Origin: Cysteiniphilum marinum
Lineage (GTDB): Bacteria; Pseudomonadota; Gammaproteobacteria; Francisellales; Francisellaceae
Direction of reading: 5' to 3'
Assembly: GCF_014857925.1 (NCBI RefSeq)
Contig: NZ_JACYVZ010000001.1
Span: 186,001-250,000, forward strand
Length of the DNA: 64,000 bases
The notes beneath the pieces were generated by a model. That model ran no database searches. It was not told the DNA's origin and saw only the letters and a list, made by a program, of their open reading frames with translations. Below, in pieces: positions 9,151 through 18,873 of the stretch (positions within the stretch are counted from its first letter, which is position 1; each line of letters begins with the position of its first letter). Made by a program: the position numbers and the translations under genes.

Positions 9151-9262
9151 CGTTGGCTGAGCGTAAGTCGAAGCCTCTGTAAAGTGTAATCTTCCTAAGT
9201 TTACCCTTCGACGCCTCTGTAAAGTGTAATCTTCCTAAGTTTACCCTTCGACTTATGCTCAG
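9151..9262. repeat. 40-bp tandem duplication inside an inverted repeat
   Basis: A 40-base unit beginning GCCTCTGTAAAGTG occurs twice without change at 9173-9212 and 9213-9252. The pair is framed by an inverted repeat: CTGAGCGTAAGTCGAAG on the left and CTTCGACTTATGCTCAG on the right, with one mismatch. The left arm plus the outside bases (9151-9173) is the reverse complement, with two mismatches, of 63471-63493, so it belongs to a dispersed family. The gap between lipA and the antitoxin gene holds nothing else that is recognisable apart from a possible promoter. Confidence 0.8.
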
Positions 9263-9312
9263 GGTACGGTGAGCACTTGTAGGTGAATATTTAGTCTTAG
9301 CCTAATTTGGAT

Positions 9313-9359
9313 TTGTAATTTTAGCATTGCTCTACTAGACTAAGTCATGTGAACTAAGT
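9313..9359 (+). promoter_or_regulatory. Possible promoter and operator of the Phd/VapC pair
   Basis: TTGTAA at 9313-9318 and TAGACT at 9336-9341 are separated by 17 bases, a plausible sigma-70 pair. ACTAAGT occurs twice, at 9339-9345 and 9353-9359, overlapping the -10 region and the start of the transcript, as would suit antitoxin autorepression. This is pattern inference only. Confidence 0.3.
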
Positions 9360-9374
9360 TTGGTAGGAGTGATT

Positions 9375-9620
9375 ATGCAAACAGTTAATATTCATGAAGC
9401 TAAAACCCATTTATCAAGACTTGTAGATAAGGCGTCATCTGGTGAGTCATTTATTATTGCTAAATCGGGAAAGCCGATGGTTAAAGTTATTCCACTTGAT
9501 GCGCCTAATGAGACACAGCAACAACGTATTGGTTTTTTGAAAGGACAAATAAATGTTCCAGATAACTTCGATCAGATTGCTGCAGATGAGATTCAGAAAT
9601 TGTTTAATGATCCGTTATGA
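9375..9620 (+). CDS. Phd/YefM-family antitoxin
   Basis: An 81-residue antitoxin. The N-terminal half (TVNIHEAKTHLSRLVDKA, then GESFIIAKSGKPMVKVIPL) is the Phd/YefM DNA-binding fold. The C-terminal tail contains GFLKGQINVPDNFD, the stretch that usually wraps the toxin in Phd-VapC pairs. The ATG at 9375 has TAGGAGT upstream, and an in-frame TTG at 9360 is less likely. It overlaps the toxin gene by four bases (ATGA). It should neutralise the toxin and repress the operon. Confidence 0.9.
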   Translation: MQTVNIHEAKTHLSRLVDKASSGESFIIAKSGKPMVKVIPLDAPNETQQQRIGFLKGQINVPDNFDQIAADEIQKLFNDPL

Positions 9621-10006
9621 AGTATATTCTCGATACGCATATCTTATTATGGGCGGCAAGCGGCTCTAAAAAACTATCTCTAGCGGCTAAGAAGATTATT
9701 AATAACACAAATAATCAACTGTTTTTTAGTGTGGCAAGTATCTGGGAGGTTGCTATAAAGCAGGGTCTGGCGCGTGATGATTTCCAAGTTGATGCTCGTT
9801 TGTTAAGACGTGCATTAATAGACAATGGTTATAGTGAGCTACCTATTTTGAGTGAACATGTCGTTGAAGTGAATACGCTGCCAATGATTCATAAAGATCC
9901 ATTTGATCGTATTCTAATTGCTCAATCAATGGTAGAAGGAATTATACTAATGACTGCCGATGAGTCCGTTTGTCAGTACAACCGAGCAATGATCAAGAAA
10001 GTATAA
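9617..10006 (+). CDS. vapC: PIN-domain toxin (VapC family)
   Basis: A 129-residue PIN-domain ribonuclease toxin. The acidic active-site positions are visible: Asp in YILDTHILLWA, Glu in SVASIWEVAIK, Asp in KDPFDRILIAQ and Asp in MTADES. This subgroup regularly pairs with a Phd/YefM antitoxin rather than VapB, as seen here. Family members cleave tRNA or rRNA, but the target here is unknown. The ATG overlaps the antitoxin stop, so the two are co-translated. The gene looks intact. Confidence 0.9.
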   Translation: MKYILDTHILLWAASGSKKLSLAAKKIINNTNNQLFFSVASIWEVAIKQGLARDDFQVDARLLRRALIDNGYSELPILSEHVVEVNTLPMIHKDPFDRILIAQSMVEGIILMTADESVCQYNRAMIKKV

Positions 10007-10126
10007 GGTGAAAAGAGTTTTAGAATATCATGTAAGAAGCCTATAAAACCTGTTAATGCTGTTATATAATGCGCAGCAGTTTTGCAAATAGTAAAAAAGC
10101 AAAAAAGATATTTATAAGGAGGAAAA

Positions 10127-11491
10127 ATGGCATTATCAGTAGTGATCTTGGCCGCAGGTCAAGGCTCTCGCATGTGTTCTAAAAAATCCAAAGTGTTACA
10201 AACATTAGCGGGAAAAACCTTAATACGACATGTTGTTGAAACAGTGGAATCACTGCAAGCAGATAATATTATTGTGGTACAAGGACATCTTGGTCAGCAG
10301 GTGCAATCCTCTTTGGAAGATAAAACAATCACATGGATTGAGCAAACTGACCGCTTAGGTACAGGACATGCTGTTTTACAAGCGTTACCTTATATTGATA
10401 AAGAAGATAAAGTCTTGATCCTTTATGGTGATGTGCCTTTAGTGTCTTTTGATACCTTGAATCATTTAATTGAGGTAACACGTGCCGATGACTTAGGTAT
10501 TTTGACCGCCGAGCTTGATAATCCCCAAGGACTTGGACGGATTTTACGTAATCGCTTCGGTGAAATTGAATCTATTGTTGAAGAGAAAGATGCCTCAGAT
10601 ATTCAACGCCAGATTAAAGAAATTAATACGGGTATTTATTGTGTTAGTGGTAATCACCTACATCAGTGGTTGCCTGCCATTGAAAATAACAATAAACAGA
10701 AAGAGTATTATCTAACCGATATTGTTGCCTTTGCTTGTCGCGATAAAGTTAATATTCGTGCTGCACATCCAGCGCATAACTTCGAGATTTTAGGCGTTAA
10801 TACCCGTGCGCAATTGGCAGATCTTGAAAGAATGTGGCAAAAAGCAGTGGCTGAGCGTGTGATGGCAAAAGGTGTTTCTTTAGCCGATCCTAGCCGCTTT
10901 GATGTGAGAGGCTCCGTTGAGATTGGGGCGGATACATGGGTGGATATTAATGTATTGATCAAAGGTAATGTTGTTATTGGTGAAGACTGTGTGATCGGTG
11001 CTAATTGTATCTTAAAAGACTGTGTGATCGGTGATAACGTTAAAATAAAACCCAACACTATTGTCGATGGTGCTGATATTAAAAGCAATGCTGTTGTTGG
11101 ACCTTTTGCGCGTATTCGTCCTGGAAGTATATTGGATGAGGGTGCGCATATTGGTAATTTTGTTGAGATTAAAAAATCAACGATTGGCAAGGGCAGTAAA
11201 GCCAATCATTTAACATATATTGGTGATAGCACGGTAGGTTCTAACTGCAATATTGGTGCGGGTGTGATTACTTGCAATTATGATGGAGCTAACAAACATC
11301 AAACGATGATTGGTAACGATGTATTTGTTGGCTCTGATTGTCAGTTGATTGCCCCTGTGAGTATTGGCGATGGTGCCAATATTGCTGCAGGTTCAACGAT
11401 TACCAAAGATGTGCCAGAAGGGAAACTTACGATTAATAGAACGAATAAGCAGACAGTTGTCCCTGGTTGGCAGCGCCCTGTTAAAAAGTAG
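10127..11491 (+). CDS. glmU: Bifunctional UDP-GlcNAc pyrophosphorylase / GlcN-1-P acetyltransferase GlmU
   Basis: A two-domain cytoplasmic enzyme making UDP-GlcNAc for peptidoglycan and lipopolysaccharide. The N-terminal domain begins VVILAAGQGSRM and has YGDVPL and the uridylyl pocket ending NTGIY. The C-terminal part is a left-handed beta helix of hexapeptide repeats (VVIGEDCVIG and similar) with GNFVEIK, the acetyl-CoA region NCNIGAGVITCNYDG and a final GW. The length of 454 residues is normal. AAGGAGGAAAA precedes the ATG. A TATAAT at 10065-10070 may be its -10 box, but no good -35 was seen. glmS follows after a hairpin array. Confidence 0.96.
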   Translation: MALSVVILAAGQGSRMCSKKSKVLQTLAGKTLIRHVVETVESLQADNIIVVQGHLGQQVQSSLEDKTITWIEQTDRLGTGHAVLQALPYIDKEDKVLILYGDVPLVSFDTLNHLIEVTRADDLGILTAELDNPQGLGRILRNRFGEIESIVEEKDASDIQRQIKEINTGIYCVSGNHLHQWLPAIENNNKQKEYYLTDIVAFACRDKVNIRAAHPAHNFEILGVNTRAQLADLERMWQKAVAERVMAKGVSLADPSRFDVRGSVEIGADTWVDINVLIKGNVVIGEDCVIGANCILKDCVIGDNVKIKPNTIVDGADIKSNAVVGPFARIRPGSILDEGAHIGNFVEIKKSTIGKGSKANHLTYIGDSTVGSNCNIGAGVITCNYDGANKHQTMIGNDVFVGSDCQLIAPVSIGDGANIAAGSTITKDVPEGKLTINRTNKQTVVPGWQRPVKK

Positions 11492-11501
11492 CAAATATGA
11501 C

Positions 11502-11653
11502 GTAGGGGCATATTGTATATGCCCAAGAAAATCAAGAGAGTAGGGTTGTATTGCATACACCCAACAAACAAAGAACTGTAGGGGTGTATTGCATACGCCC
11601 AAGAAAGTTAAGAAAGTAGGGGCATATTGCATACGCCCAATAAACAAAAAGCG
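11502..11653 (+). repeat. Array of four 38-bp units, each with a 24-bp palindrome
   Basis: Four copies of a 24-base palindromic element start at 11502, 11540, 11578 and 11616, exactly 38 bases apart. The best conserved core is GGGCGTAT-TGC-ATACGCCC or close variants such as GGGCATAT. The 14-base stretches between them are A-rich and differ from one another. The array fills nearly the whole gap between glmU and glmS. In RNA, each unit would fold into a short hairpin. The same palindrome recurs at about 18874, 18911, 41672 (inverted), 61605 (inverted) and in a second array from 62413. Confidence 0.92.
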
Positions 11654-11661
11654 AGAAAATT

Positions 11662-13509
11662 ATGTGTGGTATTGTTGGTGCGGTTTCTGAGCGCAATGTA
11701 TTGGCGATTTTACTTGAGGGGCTAAAGCGCCTTGAATATCGTGGGTATGATTCAGCGGGTGTGGCGTTGTTAGATGATAAAGGCAAAATTGAGCGTTTGC
11801 GTGCTTTAGGTAAGGTGCAGATGCTTGCAGAGGAAGTAGCTAAAGACAGTGGCTTTAAAGGATCTACTGGTATTGCGCATACTCGCTGGGCAACGCATGG
11901 TGAGCCATCAGAGCAAAACGCGCATCCCCATGTCAGCCAGTCAGGAAAAATTGCGATTGTGCATAATGGTATTATTGAGAACTATATGTCACTCAAAGAG
12001 CAACTCATTGCAGAGGGTGTTTCATTTCAATCACAAACAGATACTGAAGTGATCGCGCATTTGCTGGAACACGATTGGAATACTAAACATGACTTTGTTA
12101 GTAATGTGCAAGCAGTCATTAAAAAGCTTAAAGGTGCGTATGGTCTGGCGGTTATGCATGAAGATCATCCGCACAATATCGTTGTTGTGCGTTCAGGATC
12201 CCCCATTGTGATAGGTTTTGGCATTGGTGAGCATTTTATTTCTTCTGATACCTTGTCATTATTGCCTGTTACCAATCGTTTTGCTTATCTTGATGAGGGT
12301 GATATGGCACTTGTCACACGTGACAAAGTAGAAGCGTACGATCAAGCAGGGATTAAAAAAGTCTTAGATATTAAAGAGCTGGATCAAGCCCAAGACGCTG
12401 CTGCTAAAGGTAAGTATAAGCACTATATGCAAAAAGAAATCTTTGAGCAGCCGCAAGTGATTGCCGATACATTTGCTAATTGTATTAGTGTTGATAATGA
12501 GGTTATTATTGAGAAGTTTGGTTTGGAAGCCAAATCACTTTTTGCTGATGTTGAGCATGTTAAAATCGTAGCTTGTGGCACGAGCTTCCACGCCGGATTA
12601 GTTGCTAAATACTGGATAGAGGAATATGCACAACTTCCTGTTGATGTTGAGATTGCCAGCGAGTTTCGTTATCGCCAGAGTGTCGTGCCCAAAAATAGCT
12701 TATTTATCACCGTGTCGCAATCAGGGGAAACTGCAGATACCTTAGCGGCATTGCGTCAAGCTAAAGTACTTGGGTTTATGAAAACATTAAGTATCTGTAA
12801 TATGCCTAATAGTTCAATGGTACGTGAAGCTGATTTGGTGTTTATGACGCAAGCGGGTCTTGAGATGGGGGTGGCTTCAACCAAAGCATTTACCACACAG
12901 TTAGTTGGTTTCCTGCTGCTTGCAGTTGCCTTGGGTAAGTCACGAAAAGTATTAAGCTTGGAGCTTGAAAGAAATATATTGTCATCACTCAAAAAAGCAC
13001 CTGAAATTGCCAAAAATGTCTTGGCTTTAGATGCTGAGATTGAGCAGCTTTCTTATGACTTTGTCGAGAAACATCATACATTGTTTTTAGGTCGTGGTGT
13101 GCAATACCCAGTGGCATTAGAAGGCGCACTTAAACTCAAGGAGATCTCTTATATTCATGCTGAAGCTTATCCTGCAGGTGAGCTTAAGCATGGTCCGTTA
13201 GCTTTGGTTGATAAAGATATGCCAATTGTCGCGGTTGCCCCTAATGACACGTTGCTTGAGAAACTTGAGAGTAATTTGCAAGAAGTTCAAGCACGTGGTG
13301 GCAAGCTCTATGTGTTTGTTGATCATGCGATTAGTCAATCACTACATATTGACTCTAAGCACACCTTTATTATTGAGAGTGTGCCAGAGGTTATCTCGCC
13401 GATTATTTTCACCATTCCATTGCAGCTTTTTTCTTATCACGTGGCAGTGCAAAAAGGCACGGATGTTGATCAGCCGCGCAATTTAGCAAAATCGGTAACG
13501 GTTGAGTAA
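11662..13509 (+). CDS. glmS: Glutamine--fructose-6-phosphate aminotransferase GlmS
   Basis: Makes glucosamine-6-phosphate from fructose-6-phosphate and glutamine, the first committed step of UDP-GlcNAc synthesis, so it belongs with the upstream glmU. The N-terminal class II glutaminase domain starts with the catalytic CGIVG (Cys2 before Met removal) and has RLEYRGYDSAG and HTRWATHGEPS. Two SIS sugar-isomerase domains follow (ACGTSFHAG, SQSGETADT, LGRGVQYP) and the C-terminal tail ends PRNLAKSVTVE. The 615 residues are full length. The gene's leader is the palindrome array, and its stop overlaps the tsaB start (TAATG). Confidence 0.97.
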   Translation: MCGIVGAVSERNVLAILLEGLKRLEYRGYDSAGVALLDDKGKIERLRALGKVQMLAEEVAKDSGFKGSTGIAHTRWATHGEPSEQNAHPHVSQSGKIAIVHNGIIENYMSLKEQLIAEGVSFQSQTDTEVIAHLLEHDWNTKHDFVSNVQAVIKKLKGAYGLAVMHEDHPHNIVVVRSGSPIVIGFGIGEHFISSDTLSLLPVTNRFAYLDEGDMALVTRDKVEAYDQAGIKKVLDIKELDQAQDAAAKGKYKHYMQKEIFEQPQVIADTFANCISVDNEVIIEKFGLEAKSLFADVEHVKIVACGTSFHAGLVAKYWIEEYAQLPVDVEIASEFRYRQSVVPKNSLFITVSQSGETADTLAALRQAKVLGFMKTLSICNMPNSSMVREADLVFMTQAGLEMGVASTKAFTTQLVGFLLLAVALGKSRKVLSLELERNILSSLKKAPEIAKNVLALDAEIEQLSYDFVEKHHTLFLGRGVQYPVALEGALKLKEISYIHAEAYPAGELKHGPLALVDKDMPIVAVAPNDTLLEKLESNLQEVQARGGKLYVFVDHAISQSLHIDSKHTFIIESVPEVISPIIFTIPLQLFSYHVAVQKGTDVDQPRNLAKSVTVE

Positions 13510-14174
13510 TGAATATTCTGGCAATTGATACCTCAAGTGCTTATTGTTCGATAGCGCTTTTCACAGAAGATAAACAGTGCTTTAGCATCACACGTCATAT
13601 TCCGCGTAAGCATAATGAGCAACTTTTACCAATGATTGATGAGCTGGTCATGCAATCAGGGATACACAAAAGAGAGATTAATTTACTTGCCTATGGCGTG
13701 GGACCTGGCAGTTTTGTTGGTGTACGTTTAGCTGCAGCGGCTATTCAGGCAATGGCATTAACACTAGATTGCCCAGTGATTGGTTTCTCATCAATGCAAG
13801 CAATTGCAATGAGTGCTTATCATCGCTATAAGGCAGAGCATATAACTGTCATGCTTGATGCGCGAATGTCAGATGTTTATTTTGGACAATATATCTGGGA
13901 TAAGGATTCGCAGATTATGAAAATCACTCAAGAAAAATGCCTTAAAGTTGCCGCATTTAATGATGAGGTTGAAAATCAAAATTTAGGATTTGTTATTGGT
14001 GATGTGATTAATGATGTGGATATTGAGCTTAATGCCATTGATTACTGTCCAGATGTTAGTTTGTTGCAAGAAGTAATTCTATACAATTATCAACAGTCTA
14101 AAGTCGATTACCAATCTCAAATTATTGTTCAGCCCATATATTTGCAGGGCACTTCTCAATGGAAAAAGCTGTAA
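13509..14174 (+). CDS. tsaB: tRNA t6A modification protein TsaB
   Basis: A non-catalytic ASKHA-fold partner of TsaD needed for N6-threonylcarbamoyl-adenosine in tRNAs reading ANN codons. It starts with NILAIDTSSAYCSIALF and has the HNEQLLPMIDEL and GPGSFVGVRLAAAAIQAMAL motifs typical of TsaB. The 221 residues are normal. It is coupled to glmS by a one-base overlap. After the TAA the same frame stays open for 17 more codons up to 14228, encoding a hydrophilic helical-looking stretch. This may be chance or the remains of a longer C terminus. Confidence 0.92.
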   Translation: MNILAIDTSSAYCSIALFTEDKQCFSITRHIPRKHNEQLLPMIDELVMQSGIHKREINLLAYGVGPGSFVGVRLAAAAIQAMALTLDCPVIGFSSMQAIAMSAYHRYKAEHITVMLDARMSDVYFGQYIWDKDSQIMKITQEKCLKVAAFNDEVENQNLGFVIGDVINDVDIELNAIDYCPDVSLLQEVILYNYQQSKVDYQSQIIVQPIYLQGTSQWKKL

Positions 14175-14224
14175 CCTCAGGAAGGGCAATTAAATCAGAC
14201 ACAGTTAGATGCTTTGTTAGATAA

Positions 14225-16237
14225 TTAACCTTTAAGTTTGATATTGCTTTTATTGAGTTCAAAACCTAATTGTTCAAGGTTTTGAATCTCAGAGTCAGTC
14301 TTTAATGAGGTATAAATTTCATCGATTTTTTGTGCCTTTTGTTGTTGAATTACTTGAGCAGGGGTCACTTGTGTTACTTTTGTCGCCACAGGAGGCGTTG
14401 GTGCTTCACCAGTATGATTATTAATTGGTGATATAGCGGTAGCTGCTGAAGTAGTATTTACTGTTGATTGCTTGGTCATTTGCTTAGCAGCTGGTGCTAA
14501 TGTGACGTTAGTATTTTTTTTAGCCGATGCTTGTTCTTGGTTTAAATGGCTAAAAGCAACCTTAATATTGCACCCTTGTTTAAGACTCAAGGCATCTTCA
14601 ATTTTCTTAATCGCATTCGTCGTAATGAGCGCTTTAACTGAATCAGAAGTTTGTAGCGTATAGATGTTACCACTATTATCAAGCAAGCTTGAGTTTAAGA
14701 CAATTTGTAATGTTGTGCCTTTAAGTCCAAGGCTCTGGCTTAGATGGTACCAGTCAATTTTACTATTTTTACTATTGTTGATTGCTGAATTAGTATCATT
14801 AACAGTCGCATCAGCCTTTGGTGCGGTGATTATATTATTCTCTGCTATTGTTTTAGCTTTTTCGGCTTTTTCGATCGTCATATGCTTGCTGTCAGATTTA
14901 GGCTCTTCGGCAATCATTGGCTTGATTGGTTCATTAAGCGTTTTGTCTTCTGTCACAAGGCTTGGTGTTACAGCTTTATCCGCAGCAGGTGGAATAATAG
15001 CAGGTTTATGCGCTTGGCTAACAGCATGAGATTCACTTGGCGTTGCAAGTGCTTTTTTAAGTGCACTTAGATCAGGCTTTTTGCTTAAGCTTGGTGTTGT
15101 TTTTGTATTTGTCTGCGGTGCTGTTTTGTTTGCCGCTTGTAATGCAGGCAGCAAATCCAGTGAAAAAGCACACAAGCGTAATAATGCCATGCCTAATCCG
15201 CATTGGGCATTTGGTGCCAGATGAAGATCTTCTTTGGCTTTTATTGTTAGCTGGTAATAAAGCTGCAATGTATCTTTAGTATAATGTTCTGATATGGTTT
15301 TAAGAATTTCATCTGAGCATGGAATGCTTGATAAATGTTGAGCATTAAAGCCAATAAGGCTTGCGTAATAAAAGCATTCTGCCAGCGCGTTTAATACCGA
15401 TTGTGGTGATTTACCCGCCAGAATAATGTCATCTGAAAAGTTAATAATGGCGTTAGTATCTTCTTCTAATAATGCAATCACCAATTTATCAATCATTTTC
15501 TTATCAACAATGCCAAGCATCGTTTGCACGGCATGTGTTAGAATCTCGCCTTTGCTATAAGCAATCGATTGATCGGTTAAACTCAGTGCATCACGCATAC
15601 TGCCATCAGCAGCGTGAGCAATGATTTTTAATGCGTTTTGCTCAAAAGTAATTGCCTCAAGCCCAAGGATTTCAACGAGTTTTTGCTCAATTTGTGTTTC
15701 ACTTAAGTGCTTTAAGTTAAACTGCAAACAGCGCGATAAAATCGTGATGGGTAGTTTATGTGGATCAGTGGTTGCTAACAGAAATTTAACATGTTCTGGC
15801 GGCTCTTCAAGGGTCTTAAGAAGTGCATTAAAGCTGTGTTGCGATAACATATGCACTTCATCAATGAGATAAATCTTATATTTACCTTGGCTTGGCATAT
15901 ACTGAACATTATCAAGAATATCGCGTGTATCTTCAACCTTAGTGCGTGAAGCAGCATCAATCTCAATCAAATCAACAAAGCGGCCTTGTTCAATAGCAAC
16001 ACAGTGCTCACATTGACCACACGGGTGAGAGGATACACCATTTAAGCAATTCACCGATTTTGCCAGAAGGCGTGCCAATGAGGTTTTACCAACACCACGC
16101 GTTCCGGTAAAAAGATAGGCGTGATGTAAGCGATTTTGATCTAAAGCATGGATTAAGCTATTTAAAACGTGTTGTTGACCAACGACTTCGGAGAAGTTTT
16201 TAGGGCGATATTTGCGGGCTAAAACTTGATAAGACAT
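14225..16237 (-). CDS. dnaX: DNA polymerase III subunits gamma and tau (DnaX)
   Basis: The clamp-loader ATPase of the replicase. The AAA+ part starts YQVLARKYRPKNFSEVVGQ and has Walker A GTRGVGKTSLARLLA, a zinc-binding set (CLNGVSSHPCGQCEHC), the DEVHML Walker B and LLKTLEEPPEHVKFLLATTD. Domain III follows. After about residue 370 comes a long, low-complexity Lys/Ala/Thr/Pro linker, then a C-terminal tau-type domain ending near GFELNKSNIKLKG. The total of 670 residues fits full tau. An A6G run at 15052-15058 lies in the wrong frame for the E. coli type of -1 frameshift. Confidence 0.95.
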   Translation of the reverse strand: MSYQVLARKYRPKNFSEVVGQQHVLNSLIHALDQNRLHHAYLFTGTRGVGKTSLARLLAKSVNCLNGVSSHPCGQCEHCVAIEQGRFVDLIEIDAASRTKVEDTRDILDNVQYMPSQGKYKIYLIDEVHMLSQHSFNALLKTLEEPPEHVKFLLATTDPHKLPITILSRCLQFNLKHLSETQIEQKLVEILGLEAITFEQNALKIIAHAADGSMRDALSLTDQSIAYSKGEILTHAVQTMLGIVDKKMIDKLVIALLEEDTNAIINFSDDIILAGKSPQSVLNALAECFYYASLIGFNAQHLSSIPCSDEILKTISEHYTKDTLQLYYQLTIKAKEDLHLAPNAQCGLGMALLRLCAFSLDLLPALQAANKTAPQTNTKTTPSLSKKPDLSALKKALATPSESHAVSQAHKPAIIPPAADKAVTPSLVTEDKTLNEPIKPMIAEEPKSDSKHMTIEKAEKAKTIAENNIITAPKADATVNDTNSAINNSKNSKIDWYHLSQSLGLKGTTLQIVLNSSLLDNSGNIYTLQTSDSVKALITTNAIKKIEDALSLKQGCNIKVAFSHLNQEQASAKKNTNVTLAPAAKQMTKQSTVNTTSAATAISPINNHTGEAPTPPVATKVTQVTPAQVIQQQKAQKIDEIYTSLKTDSEIQNLEQLGFELNKSNIKLKG

Positions 16238-16306
16238 ATATGCACTTTGCTAACTCAAATTGCCAACTAGTATAACGACAACCTTGCCTAATGCACAGTG
16301 CGTTTA

Positions 16307-16335
16307 TTGGTTTTTATACTGTACATTTTTATAAA
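16307..16335 (+). promoter_or_regulatory. Probable sigma-70 promoter of obgE
   Basis: TTGGTT (16307-16312) and TATAAA (16330-16335) are separated by 17 bases, and lie 52 bases ahead of the obgE start codon in the gap shared with the divergent dnaX gene. The match is good but is inferred from sequence only. Confidence 0.5.
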
Positions 16336-16377
16336 ATTCTTGGATCATAGACGGCGTAAATAGTAAAGATAATATAA

Positions 16378-17412
<1,035 letters not shown>

Positions 17413-17432
17413 ATCCTATCAAAGGAGCTTAT

Positions 17433-18806
17433 GTGATAAAAAAAATAACAAAAATAAAAAAAATAGTCGCATTAAGCACGGCAGTTCTCGTATTATCAGG
17501 CTGCAGTGCAATTAATCAATTCTTTAATGGTCAACAGCAAAGCGCGCCAGTAACCAATATTCCAACACAGCAAACCTATTACACGGTGCAAGTTAGTGAT
17601 TCATTATATGATATATCACGTCGTTTTAATGTTACTGAAAGAACACTTATCTTATGGAATAAGCTTAAATCGCCTTATGTATTAACGCCTGGGTCAACGA
17701 TTCGTGTTGGCCCTTTACCAGGTGAGAAGATTCGGCGTGATGGGCAAATGTATACTTATCAAGGTGGAGTGTTAGTGCCAGTAGGCAATAGCCCAGCAGT
17801 GACTGCTAGTTCAATTAGCACAGGCTCTAAAGTTTCAGCCGTATCGGAGTCGACCAATGTTCCTAATCAACACGCAAGTAATATCCCCGTTATTGACCCC
17901 AACGCAGCACCTGTAGCAGAAAGCCAAAGTGCACAATCAGCAGCTGTGGTAGCAACAGCGCAAGATAAAGTGATTAATCAAGATAAAGAGCTAGATATGC
18001 ATGATTTAGCGCAAAACGATGATAATGTGCGTGTTGTCACACATCATATTGCTAAAAGTAAAACTGGGTTTTATATCGTGCAATCAGGTGACTCCTTGCT
18101 TGAGATTGCGGTTGCCAATGATGTGAGCTTATCTGATATTCAAGCATGGAATGATATTAAAGAGCCGAGTATGATTTATGTTGGTGAGAAATTGCGTGTT
18201 GTTGCACCTGAGCAACATTCATCAGCTAAACCAAACGCTGAGATAGCCAAAAGTGTAACACATGAGTCAGTAACAAAAGCCAAATCAGTTAAGGCTGCAA
18301 CAGTTGATGCAAGTAAAACGAATAAAACAACTGAAACCAAGGCAGCTAAAGCGCCAGTAGCCACTATGGCAACACCTGCGCTAGCTGAAAAAACCAAGGC
18401 CAAACCAACTACTTCTAAAGCGTCACTACCAAGTGGTAAAACGGTTGCTGGTATTTCATGGCAATGGCCATTGAAAGAGGTGGGTAAATTTGATAAGGAT
18501 GGTATTGATCAACAGCGAGAGATTGATGTCCCGCAAGGTACAAAAGCTTATGCCGCAGCCACAGGCAGTGTGCTATATGCCGGTGTTGGCATGGGTGGCT
18601 ATGGGCAGATGGTGATTGTCAGTCACAAAGATGGCTATATCTCAGCATATAATAATTTAAGTAGCATTAATGTGAAAGAGTCGCAAGATGTGACACAAGG
18701 TGAGCTTTTGGGTGCGGTTGGTAAATTTAATGGTGTCAGTGCATTAGGATTTGAGATTCGTCAGAATGGAAATGTTGAGAAGCTATCTCAATTTTATGCG
18801 TTTTAA
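17433..18806 (+). CDS. nlpD: NlpD-type amidase activator lipoprotein (LysM x2, degenerate M23)
   Basis: A 457-residue lipoprotein. The lipobox is LVLSGC with Cys24. LysM domains lie at about 49-93 and 212-257, a low-complexity Ala/Lys/Thr linker follows, and an M23/LytM domain spans about 340-457. The M23 zinc ligands are missing: the usual H-x-H-F-E-I-R reads ALGFEIR, and the Y-x-H-L position reads AYNNLS. It therefore cannot be a zinc endopeptidase, as in E. coli NlpD, which activates AmiC at the division site (family knowledge). The GTG at 17433 has AAAGGAG upstream; an earlier in-frame TTG at 17403 is inside obgE. The usual neighbours pcm and rpoS are absent. Confidence 0.88.
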   Translation: MIKKITKIKKIVALSTAVLVLSGCSAINQFFNGQQQSAPVTNIPTQQTYYTVQVSDSLYDISRRFNVTERTLILWNKLKSPYVLTPGSTIRVGPLPGEKIRRDGQMYTYQGGVLVPVGNSPAVTASSISTGSKVSAVSESTNVPNQHASNIPVIDPNAAPVAESQSAQSAAVVATAQDKVINQDKELDMHDLAQNDDNVRVVTHHIAKSKTGFYIVQSGDSLLEIAVANDVSLSDIQAWNDIKEPSMIYVGEKLRVVAPEQHSSAKPNAEIAKSVTHESVTKAKSVKAATVDASKTNKTTETKAAKAPVATMATPALAEKTKAKPTTSKASLPSGKTVAGISWQWPLKEVGKFDKDGIDQQREIDVPQGTKAYAAATGSVLYAGVGMGGYGQMVIVSHKDGYISAYNNLSSINVKESQDVTQGELLGAVGKFNGVSALGFEIRQNGNVEKLSQFYAF

Positions 18807-18864
18807 TTACCCCTCACCCGTGCAGCATAAGCTGCACGAGCGATCCCACAAGGGGAGAGGTAAT
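18806..18864. repeat. Palindromic core repeat (59 bp)
   Basis: A 59-base imperfect palindrome with ATTACCCCTCACCC at one end and GGGGAGAGGTAAT at the other, around a GCAGC-ATAA-GCTGC centre. It starts at the nlpD stop codon, so it may serve as its terminator hairpin. It is the inverted form of the core inside the 119-bp elements at 21870 and 39510, but without their terminal sequences. Confidence 0.85.
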
Positions 18865-18873
18865 AGTCAATAT

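Noticed and set aside
11502-11653. Palindrome arrays as a CRISPR array
   Set aside because: The units vary between copies, the spacers are only 14-17 bases and either A-rich or similar to one another, single copies occur all over the window, and no cas gene is adjacent.
11492-11661. glmS ribozyme in the glmS leader
   Set aside because: The leader is made of the palindrome array and shows none of the conserved ribozyme core; glmS ribozymes are mainly found in Firmicutes.
11393-11786. Overlapping minus-strand reading frames with repeated peptide phrases such as MQYAPT
   Set aside because: They are translations of the palindrome array running into glmU or glmS and have no conserved domain; the same occurs at 62408-62764.
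15052-15058. A6G run in dnaX as a programmed frameshift site for the gamma subunit
   Set aside because: The reading frame splits the run as AAA-AAA-G, not A-AAA-AAG, and no stop or stem structure was found in the right place.
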